24,668 bases of DNA from Abiotrophia defectiva_A (GCA_963546405.1 CAUUNL010000026.1:1-24668), one strand, 5' to 3'; positions 14,629 to 23,113 are shown, numbered from the stretch's first letter. Numbers and translations are program-made. The notes: a model not told the origin generated them from the letters alone.

Positions 14629-15479
14629 AGTAATTCTCTCCCTGTCTTAGCAATAAATACTTCTTCTAACGTTGGTTCATTGGAATGGATGGTTTCGACC
14701 AAGTCTTGGCTTAACCATTCATTCAGTTGGGCAATGCCTGCCGGATCCTGATTAATGACTACCTGACTTTTGTCTTTTAATCCTACTTCTAACTTGCGTT
14801 CTCGCTTAAAGTTTAAGCAGGTATTTCTTGGCGTATCGAGCGAAACAATCTTCCCATCATTGAGGAGAGCCACTCGATCGCAGAGTTTAGTTGCTTCCTC
14901 CATATTATGGGTTGTGAGGAAGATGGTGGTTCCTTCAGCCTGTACCTCCTTCAGCAACTTATGAATGGCTTGAGCAGTTGCTGGATCCAAACCGGAAGTT
15001 GGTTCATCTAGGAAGAGAACCTTAGGTGAATGGAGAAGGGCACGGGCTAATACTAGACGCTGACGCATCCCTTTCGATAAACGGCGGGCAAGTTTCTTCT
15101 TATCTTGAGCCAATCCAACGCGTTCAAGTAAGAAGTCAATCCGCTTCTTATCAACCTTAAGTAGATCGGCGAAAAACTTCATATTATGATAGACAGAAAC
15201 ATTTTCGTAGAGACCTGAGTTATCCGTGACGATTCCGACTTCCTGATAGATATCTTGAGTCAGAGCATCCGTTGCTATTCCTAATAATTTAGTTTCACCT
15301 GAACTAGCTAGTAGTTGACCGGTTAGGATTTTAATGGTGGTTGTTTTACCTGCACCGGATGGTCCTAAAAATCCAAAAATTTCTCCAGATTCAACTGAAA
15401 AATCTAAATGATTGAGCGCGGTTTGGTTTTTAAATTGTTTGACGAGGTCACGTACCTCGATAACAGATGTGTGTGACAT
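14625..15479 (-). CDS. ABC transporter ATP-binding protein, intact
   Basis: A 284-residue ATPase of the BcrA/CcmA/YxlF-like group. All motifs are present: Walker A GPSGAGKTTT (39-48), signature LSKGMRQR (134-141), Walker B VLFLDEPTSGLD with D158-E159, and the switch histidine H191 in LTTHNMEEA. A C-terminal extension (about 225-284) ends with EPTLEEVFIAKTGREL, usual for the group. The ATG is 7 bases after AGGAGG. The gene starts the second operon of the cassette behind an unusual repeat-rich promoter region, and overlaps the permease gene by 4 bases. It should drive export with that permease. Whether it also serves the upstream permease, whose neighbouring ABC domain is dead, is an open question. 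Confidence 0.95.
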   Translation of the reverse strand: MSHTSVIEVRDLVKQFKNQTALNHLDFSVESGEIFGFLGPSGAGKTTTIKILTGQLLASSGETKLLGIATDALTQDIYQEVGIVTDNSGLYENVSVYHNMKFFADLLKVDKKRIDFLLERVGLAQDKKKLARRLSKGMRQRLVLARALLHSPKVLFLDEPTSGLDPATAQAIHKLLKEVQAEGTTIFLTTHNMEEATKLCDRVALLNDGKIVSLDTPRNTCLNFKRERKLEVGLKDKSQVVINQDPAGIAQLNEWLSQDLVETIHSNEPTLEEVFIAKTGRELL

Positions 15480-15510
15480 GTGACTGCCTCCTTCTGGTAT
15501 TTGCTTTGAT

Positions 15511-15583
15511 GACTATAGTCTACACCGACTTTTGACTTTTGACGTAAAAAATCGCCCAAACGTACGGCCAAAAAGTCAAAAAG
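15511..15583 (-). promoter_or_regulatory. Promoter/operator region of the ABC exporter operon
   Basis: A -10-like TATAGT (15512-15517, within the palindrome GACTATAGTC) lacks a proper -35. In its place are two tandem TTTTGAC heptamers (15530-15543 on +), with a further GAC at 15527. An inverted copy (TTTTGACTTTT at 15530-15540, AAAAGTCAAAA at 15571-15581, 11 of 11) has its centre 41 bases away, about four helical turns. The layout fits a promoter activated by a dimeric DNA-binding protein; the LytTR protein encoded just upstream is the obvious candidate. The gap also has three GGCC tetramers and only weak hairpins, so read-through from the first operon is possible. Confidence 0.55.
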
Positions 15584-15638
15584 AGGCCCACTCGGCCCAA
15601 GTGTGGAAAAAACGGGCTGAATGGTACCTCAGAAATGG

Positions 15639-16640
15639 CTATAATTCAATTAATTGTCGCAAAGAGTCTAATCGACTGCGCGACAGAGGCAAGAGCGTTT
15701 CTTTAGGTTTCTTGAGAATCAGGGTATAAGAATTCTTAGAATAGGACACCAATTCGTTAATTCGCTGGAGGTTAACCAGGTAAGATCGATGACATCTGAA
15801 AAAGCCGAAGTGCTTCAACTTATCTTCTAAGTCAGACAAGGTCATGGCAGTCGGATAAGAATCGCCATTAACTTGAACGGTCGATACACTATTAATGCTT
15901 TCAATATAATCTATTTCATTTGGATTAAAGTAAACAGTCTTATCACTGAGTTTGCAGGCAACTTTAAAGACGCGATTGAGTTCAGTAGCGGTTAATTCAT
16001 CTGCTTCCTTACCTTCTGAATCCGATTCTTCCTCTGAGACATCTACCAATTCTAGTCCCTCATGAACCTGGTAATGATAGGTCACGATATTAAGAAGAAC
16101 TAATTCTTCTAACGAGGTAGCCGTAATCAAGAGGGTTAAGGGTAGAGACTTGATATAATCCAAAGCCTTAAGATAGAGCCCCACACCGTCATGACTCAGT
16201 AGCGAAATGGGGCTTTCTAGGTAGAGCAAATCTGGTTGCTTAAGAATAGCTCGTAGCAACTGCAAGCGATGACGCTGATCAGACGTCAAATCCTTGATAC
16301 GATAATTTACTAAATCCGATAAAGCGAAGGCCTCATAGAGCTCTGACAAATTACCAGCATAACCAGTCAGACGACTAAAAAGAGTAATAGCGACCTTGAC
16401 TGTCTGACCTTCATAGACCCCGTCATCTAAGCGACAACTTGCCATCGTCTTAAAACTACGGCTAATTTGACCGCTCGTTGGTCGCTCACGCTCCACCAAA
16501 AGTTCGTAGAAGATTTGCCGTTCATCTTGCGTGAATTTGATTCCTAGATGCTGCCTTGCTTCAATACTAAAATTCAAATCCTTGAGTAACATGCCATTCT
16601 GCGATTGCTTCATTACATCCTGCCATTCACATAACTTCAT
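15639..16640 (-). CDS. Degenerate ABC ATPase domain fused to a LytTR DNA-binding domain
   Basis: A 333-residue fusion. Residues 1-195 follow the ABC ATPase fold from end to end but the catalytic parts are gone. The Walker A position reads GIKFTQDERQIF (33-44) instead of GxxGxGKST. The signature is LTSDQRHR (118-125) instead of LSGGQ. Walker B is LLYLESP (138-144) with E142-S143 where D-E should be. The switch histidine is T175. An acidic linker (about 200-215) leads to a LytTR domain (about 222-330) with the family motifs FRCHRSYLVNLQRI (281-294) and LPLSRSRLDSL. So I infer a transcription factor whose ABC-like part serves for docking, probably on the permease encoded just before it, and not for ATP hydrolysis. 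ABC-LytTR fusions are, to my knowledge, a recognised family; the function is not settled. The ribosome site GGGAGGATG supports the start. Confidence 0.88.
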   Translation of the reverse strand: MKLCEWQDVMKQSQNGMLLKDLNFSIEARQHLGIKFTQDERQIFYELLVERERPTSGQISRSFKTMASCRLDDGVYEGQTVKVAITLFSRLTGYAGNLSELYEAFALSDLVNYRIKDLTSDQRHRLQLLRAILKQPDLLYLESPISLLSHDGVGLYLKALDYIKSLPLTLLITATSLEELVLLNIVTYHYQVHEGLELVDVSEEESDSEGKEADELTATELNRVFKVACKLSDKTVYFNPNEIDYIESINSVSTVQVNGDSYPTAMTLSDLEDKLKHFGFFRCHRSYLVNLQRINELVSYSKNSYTLILKKPKETLLPLSRSRLDSLRQLIEL

Positions 16641-16660
16641 GGGCTCATCCTCCCTTTATT

Positions 16661-17386
16661 TTATAGATAGAGTCGATTCCGTCTTTGTCGATAACAAATA
16701 GTCAAAGCAATCAGACTAGCTAGTAGCCAAACGCCATAAATCAAGAAGTCTATCCCTAGATTGCCATAATCTAAATGAAGCAACCAGGCATTGGCACGTC
16801 CAGTATAAAAATAAGGCATCAATCCTGCTAAATGGTCATTCATTCTACTAAATAGAGGAATAAAGGCTATAGCTAACATGGGGACTATACTTGCAGCATT
16901 TGCTGTTGCAGACCGATCAAATATTAAACCAAAAATCAATCCCAAGATACTAGAAATTAGAAAGCACATACTAAAATGGAAAATCATCCCAAAAATAGAG
17001 CCTAAATACTGATAATCTAGGTTCAATAAAGGAAGGCTTATCATTACTGTCACCCACATAGTAATCTGTGTCATAATTACTAGGGACAGTAAATAAACCC
17101 AAGGCCTAACATGACTATCTAATAAAATACGTAAAGTTTTATGCTCCTTATCCTCAGTTAAATTCAACATAGTAAGCGTAATGGGAGACACGCTACCTAA
17201 AAAGGAAAAAAACATAATCATAACAAAGCCTTGTCGTTCTATAGGACTCACATCGTTTGGAAGAATGAAATTCATTATTACTGGATATAAAATCGTTATA
17301 TATATCATAGGTGATATTTTGACAGACGCAAAACTCTGCTTAAATTTTACTCCAACCAGAGTCCAGACTTGTTGCCAAGTTTTCAT
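16661..17386 (-). CDS. ABC-2 type permease paired with the LytTR fusion protein
   Basis: A 241-residue membrane protein with six predicted segments and the ABC-2 coupling loop LTEDKEHKTLRILLDS. I choose the ATG at 17386, with GAGGGGG eight bases upstream; the frame stays open to 17407 only through a TTG. It is paralogous to the permease at 13897-14628. It begins the first operon of the cassette, directly before the degenerate ABC-LytTR gene, and no ATPase with intact motifs belongs to this operon. It may act as a membrane receptor for the LytTR protein, or may borrow the downstream ATPase. The gene is visibly more AT-rich than gyrA beside it, which fits an acquired segment. Confidence 0.88.
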   Translation of the reverse strand: MKTWQQVWTLVGVKFKQSFASVKISPMIYITILYPVIMNFILPNDVSPIERQGFVMIMFFSFLGSVSPITLTMLNLTEDKEHKTLRILLDSHVRPWVYLLSLVIMTQITMWVTVMISLPLLNLDYQYLGSIFGMIFHFSMCFLISSILGLIFGLIFDRSATANAASIVPMLAIAFIPLFSRMNDHLAGLMPYFYTGRANAWLLHLDYGNLGIDFLIYGVWLLASLIALTICYRQRRNRLYL

Positions 17387-17425
17387 GGGATAATCCCCCT
17401 CTCTCAAAACCTTCTCTAAGTCTTA

Positions 17426-17454
17426 ATCTTATCCCTTCTTAACTATCATGTCAA
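17426..17454 (-). promoter_or_regulatory. Promoter of the permease/LytTR operon
   Basis: A perfect TTGACA (17449-17454) and TAAGAT (17426-17431, 4 of 6) are 17 bases apart on the minus strand, 40 bases before the permease ATG and just after the gyrA terminator. This promoter has a consensus -35, unlike that of the downstream exporter operon. Confidence 0.7.
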
Positions 17455-17462
17455 ATCATGCT

Positions 17463-17510
17463 AAGACAAAAGAAAAGAAGTTGAGTTCCGATAAAGGAAT
17501 TCAACTTCTT
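17463..17510 (-). terminator. Rho-independent terminator after gyrA
   Basis: A long stem (AAGAAGTTGA-x-TTCC with GGAA-x-TCAACTTCTT, one mismatch, six-base loop) at 17475-17510, followed on the minus strand by TTCTTTTGTCTT. It starts about 12 bases past gyrA. Confidence 0.9.
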
Positions 17511-17521
17511 GTTTGAACTTC

Positions 17522-20038
17522 TTATTCTTCTTCAGAATCCGAGTCATCCTTGGCTTCTTCGGTATCTACTTCCGTTTCAGCCAGTTCTTGAGTTTCTTCA
17601 CCAGTCTTCATAATCTTGGTAATAGAACTTACCTTAGCTCCATCATCTAGACGAATCATTTTGACCCCAAGGGTAGCGCGTGAAGTAACAGAGATGCTAG
17701 CAATATTGAAGCGGATCACAACCCCTTGATCTGTCATCACCATGAGGTCTTCATCACCTTCAGTCGATACAATACCAGCAAGCTGACCGGATTTAGCAGA
17801 AATATTAGAGGTCTTAATCCCTTTACCGCCTCGGTTCTTAACAGCATACTCGCTAGCTGGGGTTTGTTTCCCATAACCACGCTCGGTTACAACTAAAACA
17901 TTGGATTCAGGATTTAAGACGGCAGCCCCAACAACATAGTCACCCTCACGCAGTTTCATCCCACGTACACCAGTCGCTGTCCGGCCCATAATACGGGCAT
18001 CTGTTTCTGCAAACGTCATAGCATAACCATTGTGACTACCGATAATAATGTTTTGCTGACCATTTGTGACTAGGACGTTGATTAATTCATCGTCTTCGCG
18101 CATGTTAAGGGCAATCAAACCATTATTCCGGATGTTAGCATAGGCGCTGACATCAGAACGCTTCACAATCCCATTCTTAGTGACGAAGAAGAGGTATTGA
18201 TCTTCATCACTTGGATGAAGGACAATGATTTCCTTAACGTATTCTTCCTTCTCGATATTTAGGAGGTTGACCACTGGAATCCCCTTGGCAGTCCGACCAT
18301 ATTCAGGAATATCATAACCTTTACTTTGATAGACCTTACCTTTATTAGTGAAGAAAAGTAGGCTATCGTGAGTCGAGCAGGAAACGAGGGTTTGGATATT
18401 ATCATTATCACTCATCCCCATGCCTTTGACCCCACGGCCACCACGGTTTTGGACTTGGAATTCATCCTGAGTCATACGCTTGATATACCCATTAGAGGTC
18501 AAGGCAATCAAGACATCTTCTTCCTCAATCAAGTCTTCATCTTCGATGCTGGTTAATTCGCCAACACGTAATTCCGTCCGACGCTCACCTGGGAAGCGAT
18601 TCTTGATATCTGCCAATTCGTCTTCAATAATAGCCATAATGTTGGCCTCTGAACTTAAAATTTCAGTTAAGCGACGAATTAATTCCATCAAATCGTTATA
18701 TTCTGCTTCAATCTTCTCACGTTCCAAACCAGTCAAGCGAGCTAGACGCATGTCTAAGATTGCTTGGGCCTGAATTGGAGAGAATTCAAAACGCTCAATT
18801 AACTGAGCCTTAGCTACTTCTGTATCATGAGAGCCACGAATAATGGCAATAATCTCATCAATGAAGTCTAATGCCTTACGCAAACCTTCTAAGATGTGAG
18901 CACGATCTTCGGCTTTGCGTTTTTCAAACTCAGTCCGACGACGAATAACTTCGATTTGGTATTCCAAATATTTGGTCAAGATTTCCTTGAGGCTCATAAT
19001 CTTTGGAACGCCCTTGTCGATAGCTAACATATTGAAGCCAAACGTAACTTGAAGGGCAGTATATTTATAGAGATTGTTAAGCACGACATTGGCACTAGTG
19101 TCGCGTCGTACTTCTACGACAATCCGCATACCTTCACGACCAGATTCATCGGCCACATAGGTAATCCCTTCAATTTTTTTCTCCCGAGCTAATTCGGCAA
19201 TCCGTTCTACTAACTTAGCCTTGTTGACCCCATAGGGAATCTCGGTCACAACAATTCGTTCCTTGTCATGGGCCATTTGCTCGATTTCGACGCGGCTTCG
19301 AACAATAATCTTGCCTTTACCAGTTTGATAGGCCTTGCGGATCCCTGATTTTCCCATGACAATCCCACCTGTTGGGAAGTCAGGTCCAGGTAAAGCTTCC
19401 ATCAGCTCATTAACTGACACCTCTGGATTTTTCATCAAGAGACTAAGGGCATCAATGGTTTCGCCTAAGTTATGAGGCGGAATATTGGTTGCCATCCCGA
19501 CCGCAATCCCGGCTGCCCCGTTGACTAAGACATTAGGGAAACGAGAGGGAAGAGTTACCGGTTCTTTTTCTTCTTGAGAATAGTTGTCCTTGAAATCAAC
19601 GGTATCCTTATTGATATCTTTGAGCATTTCCATGGCAATCTTAGACATACGCGCTTCAGTATACCGCATCGCCGCTGCCCCGTCGCCATCGACAGAACCA
19701 AAGTTACCATGGCCATCGACTAGTAGTTCCCGATAACTAAAAGGTTGGGCCATCCGGACCATAGCTTCATAAATGGCCGAGTCCCCGTGTGGGTGATATT
19801 TACCCATAACGTCCCCGACGATACGAGCAGATTTCTTATAAGGTTTATCCGGAGTAACTCCCATTTCATTCATCCCGTAGAGAATACGGCGGTGAACCGG
19901 CTTAAGTCCGTCACGTACGTCAGGCAAGGCCCGAGAAACGATGACGCTCATAGCATAATCTAGGAAGGAAGTCCGCATCTCGTTAGAGAGATTGACTACC
20001 TCATAATTATGCGGTGTATGATCAAAGCTTTCACTCAT
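17522..20038 (-). CDS. gyrA: DNA gyrase subunit A
   Basis: GyrA carries the DNA-cleaving part of gyrase, which adds negative supercoils with ATP. The 838-residue protein has the family start (HNYEVVNLSNEMRTSFLDYAMSVIVSRALPDVRDGLKPVHRR), the catalytic Y126 in AAMRYTEAR and the coiled coil and tower, then the C-terminal DNA-wrapping propeller with its GyrA box in the form QNRGGRGVKG. The last 27 or so residues are an acidic tail. In the quinolone-resistance region the residues are S87 and E91 (HPHGDSAIYE), the usual sensitive form in Gram-positives. The start has AAAGGA upstream. It follows gyrB by 32 bases and is the last gene of that operon. Confidence 0.99.
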   Translation of the reverse strand: MSESFDHTPHNYEVVNLSNEMRTSFLDYAMSVIVSRALPDVRDGLKPVHRRILYGMNEMGVTPDKPYKKSARIVGDVMGKYHPHGDSAIYEAMVRMAQPFSYRELLVDGHGNFGSVDGDGAAAMRYTEARMSKIAMEMLKDINKDTVDFKDNYSQEEKEPVTLPSRFPNVLVNGAAGIAVGMATNIPPHNLGETIDALSLLMKNPEVSVNELMEALPGPDFPTGGIVMGKSGIRKAYQTGKGKIIVRSRVEIEQMAHDKERIVVTEIPYGVNKAKLVERIAELAREKKIEGITYVADESGREGMRIVVEVRRDTSANVVLNNLYKYTALQVTFGFNMLAIDKGVPKIMSLKEILTKYLEYQIEVIRRRTEFEKRKAEDRAHILEGLRKALDFIDEIIAIIRGSHDTEVAKAQLIERFEFSPIQAQAILDMRLARLTGLEREKIEAEYNDLMELIRRLTEILSSEANIMAIIEDELADIKNRFPGERRTELRVGELTSIEDEDLIEEEDVLIALTSNGYIKRMTQDEFQVQNRGGRGVKGMGMSDNDNIQTLVSCSTHDSLLFFTNKGKVYQSKGYDIPEYGRTAKGIPVVNLLNIEKEEYVKEIIVLHPSDEDQYLFFVTKNGIVKRSDVSAYANIRNNGLIALNMREDDELINVLVTNGQQNIIIGSHNGYAMTFAETDARIMGRTATGVRGMKLREGDYVVGAAVLNPESNVLVVTERGYGKQTPASEYAVKNRGGKGIKTSNISAKSGQLAGIVSTEGDEDLMVMTDQGVVIRFNIASISVTSRATLGVKMIRLDDGAKVSSITKIMKTGEETQELAETEVDTEEAKDDSDSEEE

Positions 20039-20070
20039 ACTATTAGTTCCTTTCTCCTTGTCGCAGCCTG

Positions 20071-21993
20071 CTAGATATCAAGGTTTTCGACATAGACAGC
20101 ATTATCTTCAATGAAGGCCCGCCGTGGTTCTACATCGTCACCCATCAACATTTCCAGGACGGCTTCTGCTTCAATAGCATCTTCCACCGTCACCTGTAAC
20201 ATACGGCGATTTTCTGGATTCATGGTTGTTTCCCATAATTGGTCTTCGTTCATTTCCCCAAGACCCTTATAGCGCTGAATGGTGTAACGCGCGTTAGGAT
20301 TTTCTTCTTGCCACTCCTTAAGTTCTGCATCAGTATCTAGGTAAATAGCACGCTTACCTTGTTTAACTTGATAGAGCGGTGGTTTAGCAATATAAACATA
20401 ACCTGCATCTAAAAGTGGACGCATATAGCGATAAATCAAGGTCAGGAGTAGGGTTCTGATGTGAGCCCCATCGACGTCCGCATCGGTCATAAGAATAAGT
20501 TTATGATAACGAGCTTTAGCTACATCGAATTCTCCCCCGAAGCCTGTTCCCATGGCAGTAAAGAGGGAACGAATTTCCTCGTTATTAAGAATTTTATCCA
20601 TTGAGGCTTTTTCAACGTTGAGGATTTTACCACGAATAGGCAAAATAGCTTGGTACATACGCGAACGACCCTGCTTAGCTGAACCGCCGGCTGAGTCCCC
20701 CTCGACGATAAATAATTCGCAGAGTTCCGCTTCACGGCTAGAACAGTCAGCTAATTTACCAGGTAGGTTACTAATTTCCATGACTGACTTACGTCTTGTC
20801 ATTTCCCGTGCACGCTTAGCCGCCATACGAGCCTTAGCCGCTAAAATTCCTTTATCGACAATAATACGTGCCACCTTAGGATTTTCCATAAGGTAAACAT
20901 CAAAACCATTGGAGAAGAGTCGGTCTGTGATGGCCCGTACTTCAGAGTTACCTAATTTGGTCTTGGTTTGCCCTTCAAATTGAGGATCTGGGTGTTTGAT
21001 AGAGAGAACCAAGGTTAAACCTTCACGGACATCTTCCCCGGTTAGGTTCTCGTCATTATCCTTGATTAAGTTCATCTTACGGGCATAATCATTGATAACC
21101 CGCGTTAAACCAGTCTTAAAGCCGGCTTCATGAGACCCACCCTCATGGGTGTGAATATTGTTGGCAAAGGACAAAATGGTTGTATGATAACTATCCGTAT
21201 ACTGCATGGAAATTTCGACTTGGATATCATCGACTTCGCCTTCAATGTAAATTGGTTCTTCAAAAATTGGCGTCTTATGCTGATTGAGATGTTGTACATA
21301 GCTCTTAATCCCACCCTCATAGTGGAAGCTATCTTTTTCTTCTTGATCCAGACGCTTATCTTCAATAGTAATCCGCAAACCTTTGTTAAGGAAGGCTAGC
21401 TCGCGAATACGTTTCTTCAAACGATCATATTCAAAAACCGTTGTTTCAGTAAAGATAGCAGGGTCTGGTAAAAAGTTGACCTTGGTCCCAGTTTCTGTTG
21501 CTTGCCCGATCACTTCGAGATCGCCTTCGACAGCTCCACGGTGGTAACGTTGTTGATAGAGTTTCCCGTCACGCGAAACTTGCACAGTTAATTCAGTAGA
21601 TAAGGCGTTTACGACAGATGCCCCCACACCATGGAGACCCCCCGACACCTTATAACCGCCACCGCCAAATTTACCACCGGCATGGAGGACCGTAAAGACT
21701 GTTTCAACCGCTGGACGGCCTGTTTGAGGTTGAATATCAACAGGAATCCCCCGCCCATTATCTTGAACGGTAATACTATTATTGGCTTCAATGGTTACTT
21801 CGATATGGTCACAATAACCAGCCAAGGCTTCGTCGATTGAGTTATCCACAATTTCCCAAACTAAATGGTGTAAACCAACAATCGAGGTAGACCCGATATA
21901 CATACCGGGACGCTTGCGGACGGCTTCTAAACCTTCTAAGACCTGAATCTGACCCGCATCATACTGTTGGGGTGATTGCATTTGTTCCGTCAT
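20071..21993 (-). CDS. gyrB: DNA gyrase subunit B
   Basis: GyrB is the ATPase subunit of gyrase. I choose the ATG at 21993 (640 residues, MTEQMQSPQQYDAGQIQVLEGLEAVRKRPGMYIG...), six bases after AAAGGAG. The frame runs on to 22044 but only overlaps more of recF. The GHKL ATP site has E47, N51, D78-N-G and the GGKFGGGGYKVSGGLHGVG lid loop. The TOPRIM domain has EGDSAGGSA (about 425-433) and DADVDGAHI (about 502-510), and the C-terminus holds YKGLGEMN. No key residue is missing. The start lies inside the recF 3' end (35-base overlap), so translation is coupled. Confidence 0.98.
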   Translation of the reverse strand: MTEQMQSPQQYDAGQIQVLEGLEAVRKRPGMYIGSTSIVGLHHLVWEIVDNSIDEALAGYCDHIEVTIEANNSITVQDNGRGIPVDIQPQTGRPAVETVFTVLHAGGKFGGGGYKVSGGLHGVGASVVNALSTELTVQVSRDGKLYQQRYHRGAVEGDLEVIGQATETGTKVNFLPDPAIFTETTVFEYDRLKKRIRELAFLNKGLRITIEDKRLDQEEKDSFHYEGGIKSYVQHLNQHKTPIFEEPIYIEGEVDDIQVEISMQYTDSYHTTILSFANNIHTHEGGSHEAGFKTGLTRVINDYARKMNLIKDNDENLTGEDVREGLTLVLSIKHPDPQFEGQTKTKLGNSEVRAITDRLFSNGFDVYLMENPKVARIIVDKGILAAKARMAAKRAREMTRRKSVMEISNLPGKLADCSSREAELCELFIVEGDSAGGSAKQGRSRMYQAILPIRGKILNVEKASMDKILNNEEIRSLFTAMGTGFGGEFDVAKARYHKLILMTDADVDGAHIRTLLLTLIYRYMRPLLDAGYVYIAKPPLYQVKQGKRAIYLDTDAELKEWQEENPNARYTIQRYKGLGEMNEDQLWETTMNPENRRMLQVTVEDAIEAEAVLEMLMGDDVEPRRAFIEDNAVYVENLDI

Positions 21994-23113
21994 AATGTTC
22001 TCCTTTACTGATGTTACCTGCTGAGATATAGAAAATCTCGGCATGAGGCAACTGATGTAGTTTAAGGCCCTTAATCGTCGCAGTCGTCAGGATGGTCTGG
22101 ACCTTATCTTTAATATAAGACATCAAAATATGTTGGCGATCATCATCTAGCTCAGACAAGACATCATCTAAGAGTAGAACGGGATATTCGCCTCGTGCTT
22201 GTTTAATGAGCTCAATTTCAGCCAGTTTTAAACTCAAGACAATGGTTCGTTGCTGACCTTGAGATCCGAAGAATTGGGCCTTTTTATCATTTACATAGGT
22301 CATAAAATCGTCGCGATGAGGCCCAAACAAGGTCGTCCCCTGATCACGCTCACGACTGGCATAAGTACTAGCTTGATCGAGGAGATGCTTGATTCTTTCC
22401 TCTAAGGATAAAGGTTGATAAACTTGACTACCATTGACGTATTCAAGATGCAACTGATCACGACCATTGGATAGATTCTGATGGATAGGACTAGCGATTT
22501 GCCCTAATTTTTCAAGAAATTCCATACGATATTGAATCAAATGAGCACCTTCTTGGCATAGTTGCTCAGTCAAAATCTCAAAAAAAACTTGATCGAATTT
22601 CTTGCCCCGTCCCTCCTGCTTGAGGTAGCTATTACGCTGTTTAAGCAAACGCTGGTAGGTTAAGAGGTGATTAAGATAAATGGGATTGGCCTGACCTAAC
22701 TCGATGTCTAGGAAACGGCGCCGTAAATTAGGTGCCCCCTTAATTAGCTGCATATCTTCTGGCGCAAACAAGACCGTATTGAATTGTCCCACAAAATGGC
22801 TAAGCTTCGATTGATCTAGATAATTAACCTGAGCTACCTTGCCTTTTTTAGTCAAGGTTAAAGCCAGTGGAATTTCATAGTTCTTGGTCTCGATGACCGC
22901 TTCAATCCTTGCTTGTTCTTGGTCCCACTCAATCATTTCGCTGTCATGATTCGTTCGGTGACTTTTAGCCAAAGACAAGAGAAAAATCGATTCTAAGAGG
23001 TTGGTCTTGCCCTGAGCATTTTCACCTGTCAGAATAGTTAAACCCGGTCCTAGACAAAGCTCAATTCCTTGGTAATTACGAAAATGGCTTAACTTTAAGG
23101 TCTTAAGCTTCAT
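21959..23113 (-). CDS. recF: DNA replication and repair protein RecF
   Basis: RecF is an SMC-like ATPase that with RecO and RecR loads RecA at gaps and stalled forks. I choose the ATG at 23113 (384 residues, MKLKTLKLSHFRNYQ...), which overlaps the yaaA stop by 11 bases; a TTG two codons upstream is the alternative. Walker A is GENAQGKTN (30-38), the signature region is FGSQGQQRTIVLSLKLAE and Walker B is PVLLLDDVLSELD. The last 18 or so residues (from about GNISKGEHY) go past the usual family end and run over the gyrB ribosome site and first codons. Confidence 0.96.
   Translation of the reverse strand: MKLKTLKLSHFRNYQGIELCLGPGLTILTGENAQGKTNLLESIFLLSLAKSHRTNHDSEMIEWDQEQARIEAVIETKNYEIPLALTLTKKGKVAQVNYLDQSKLSHFVGQFNTVLFAPEDMQLIKGAPNLRRRFLDIELGQANPIYLNHLLTYQRLLKQRNSYLKQEGRGKKFDQVFFEILTEQLCQEGAHLIQYRMEFLEKLGQIASPIHQNLSNGRDQLHLEYVNGSQVYQPLSLEERIKHLLDQASTYASRERDQGTTLFGPHRDDFMTYVNDKKAQFFGSQGQQRTIVLSLKLAEIELIKQARGEYPVLLLDDVLSELDDDRQHILMSYIKDKVQTILTTATIKGLKLHQLPHAEIFYISAGNISKGEHYDGTNAITPTV

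Noticed and set aside
16661..17386. Classing the first permease and the ABC-LytTR protein as an ordinary working ABC transporter
   Set aside because: The ABC domain lacks Walker A, the catalytic Glu and the switch His, so on its own it cannot power transport; the intact ATPase lies in the second operon.
17522..20038. Quinolone-resistance substitutions in GyrA
   Set aside because: The two key positions are Ser87 and Glu91, the usual sensitive residues of Gram-positive GyrA.
20552..20896. Plus-strand open frame of 114 codons opposite gyrB
   Set aside because: No ribosome site or promoter, and it mirrors the codon pattern of gyrB. The same applies to the other plus-strand frames opposite guaB, gyrA, ssb and gdpP.
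21564..21579. Weak parS-like match inside gyrB (CACGCGAAAC)
   Set aside because: Only about 10 of 16 bases agree, the central CACGTG is broken, and the sequence encodes ordinary GyrB residues.
21994..22044. Longer gyrB reading frame starting at 22044
   Set aside because: It only reads recF in another frame; the ATG at 21993 has AAAGGAG and a normal GyrB N-terminus.
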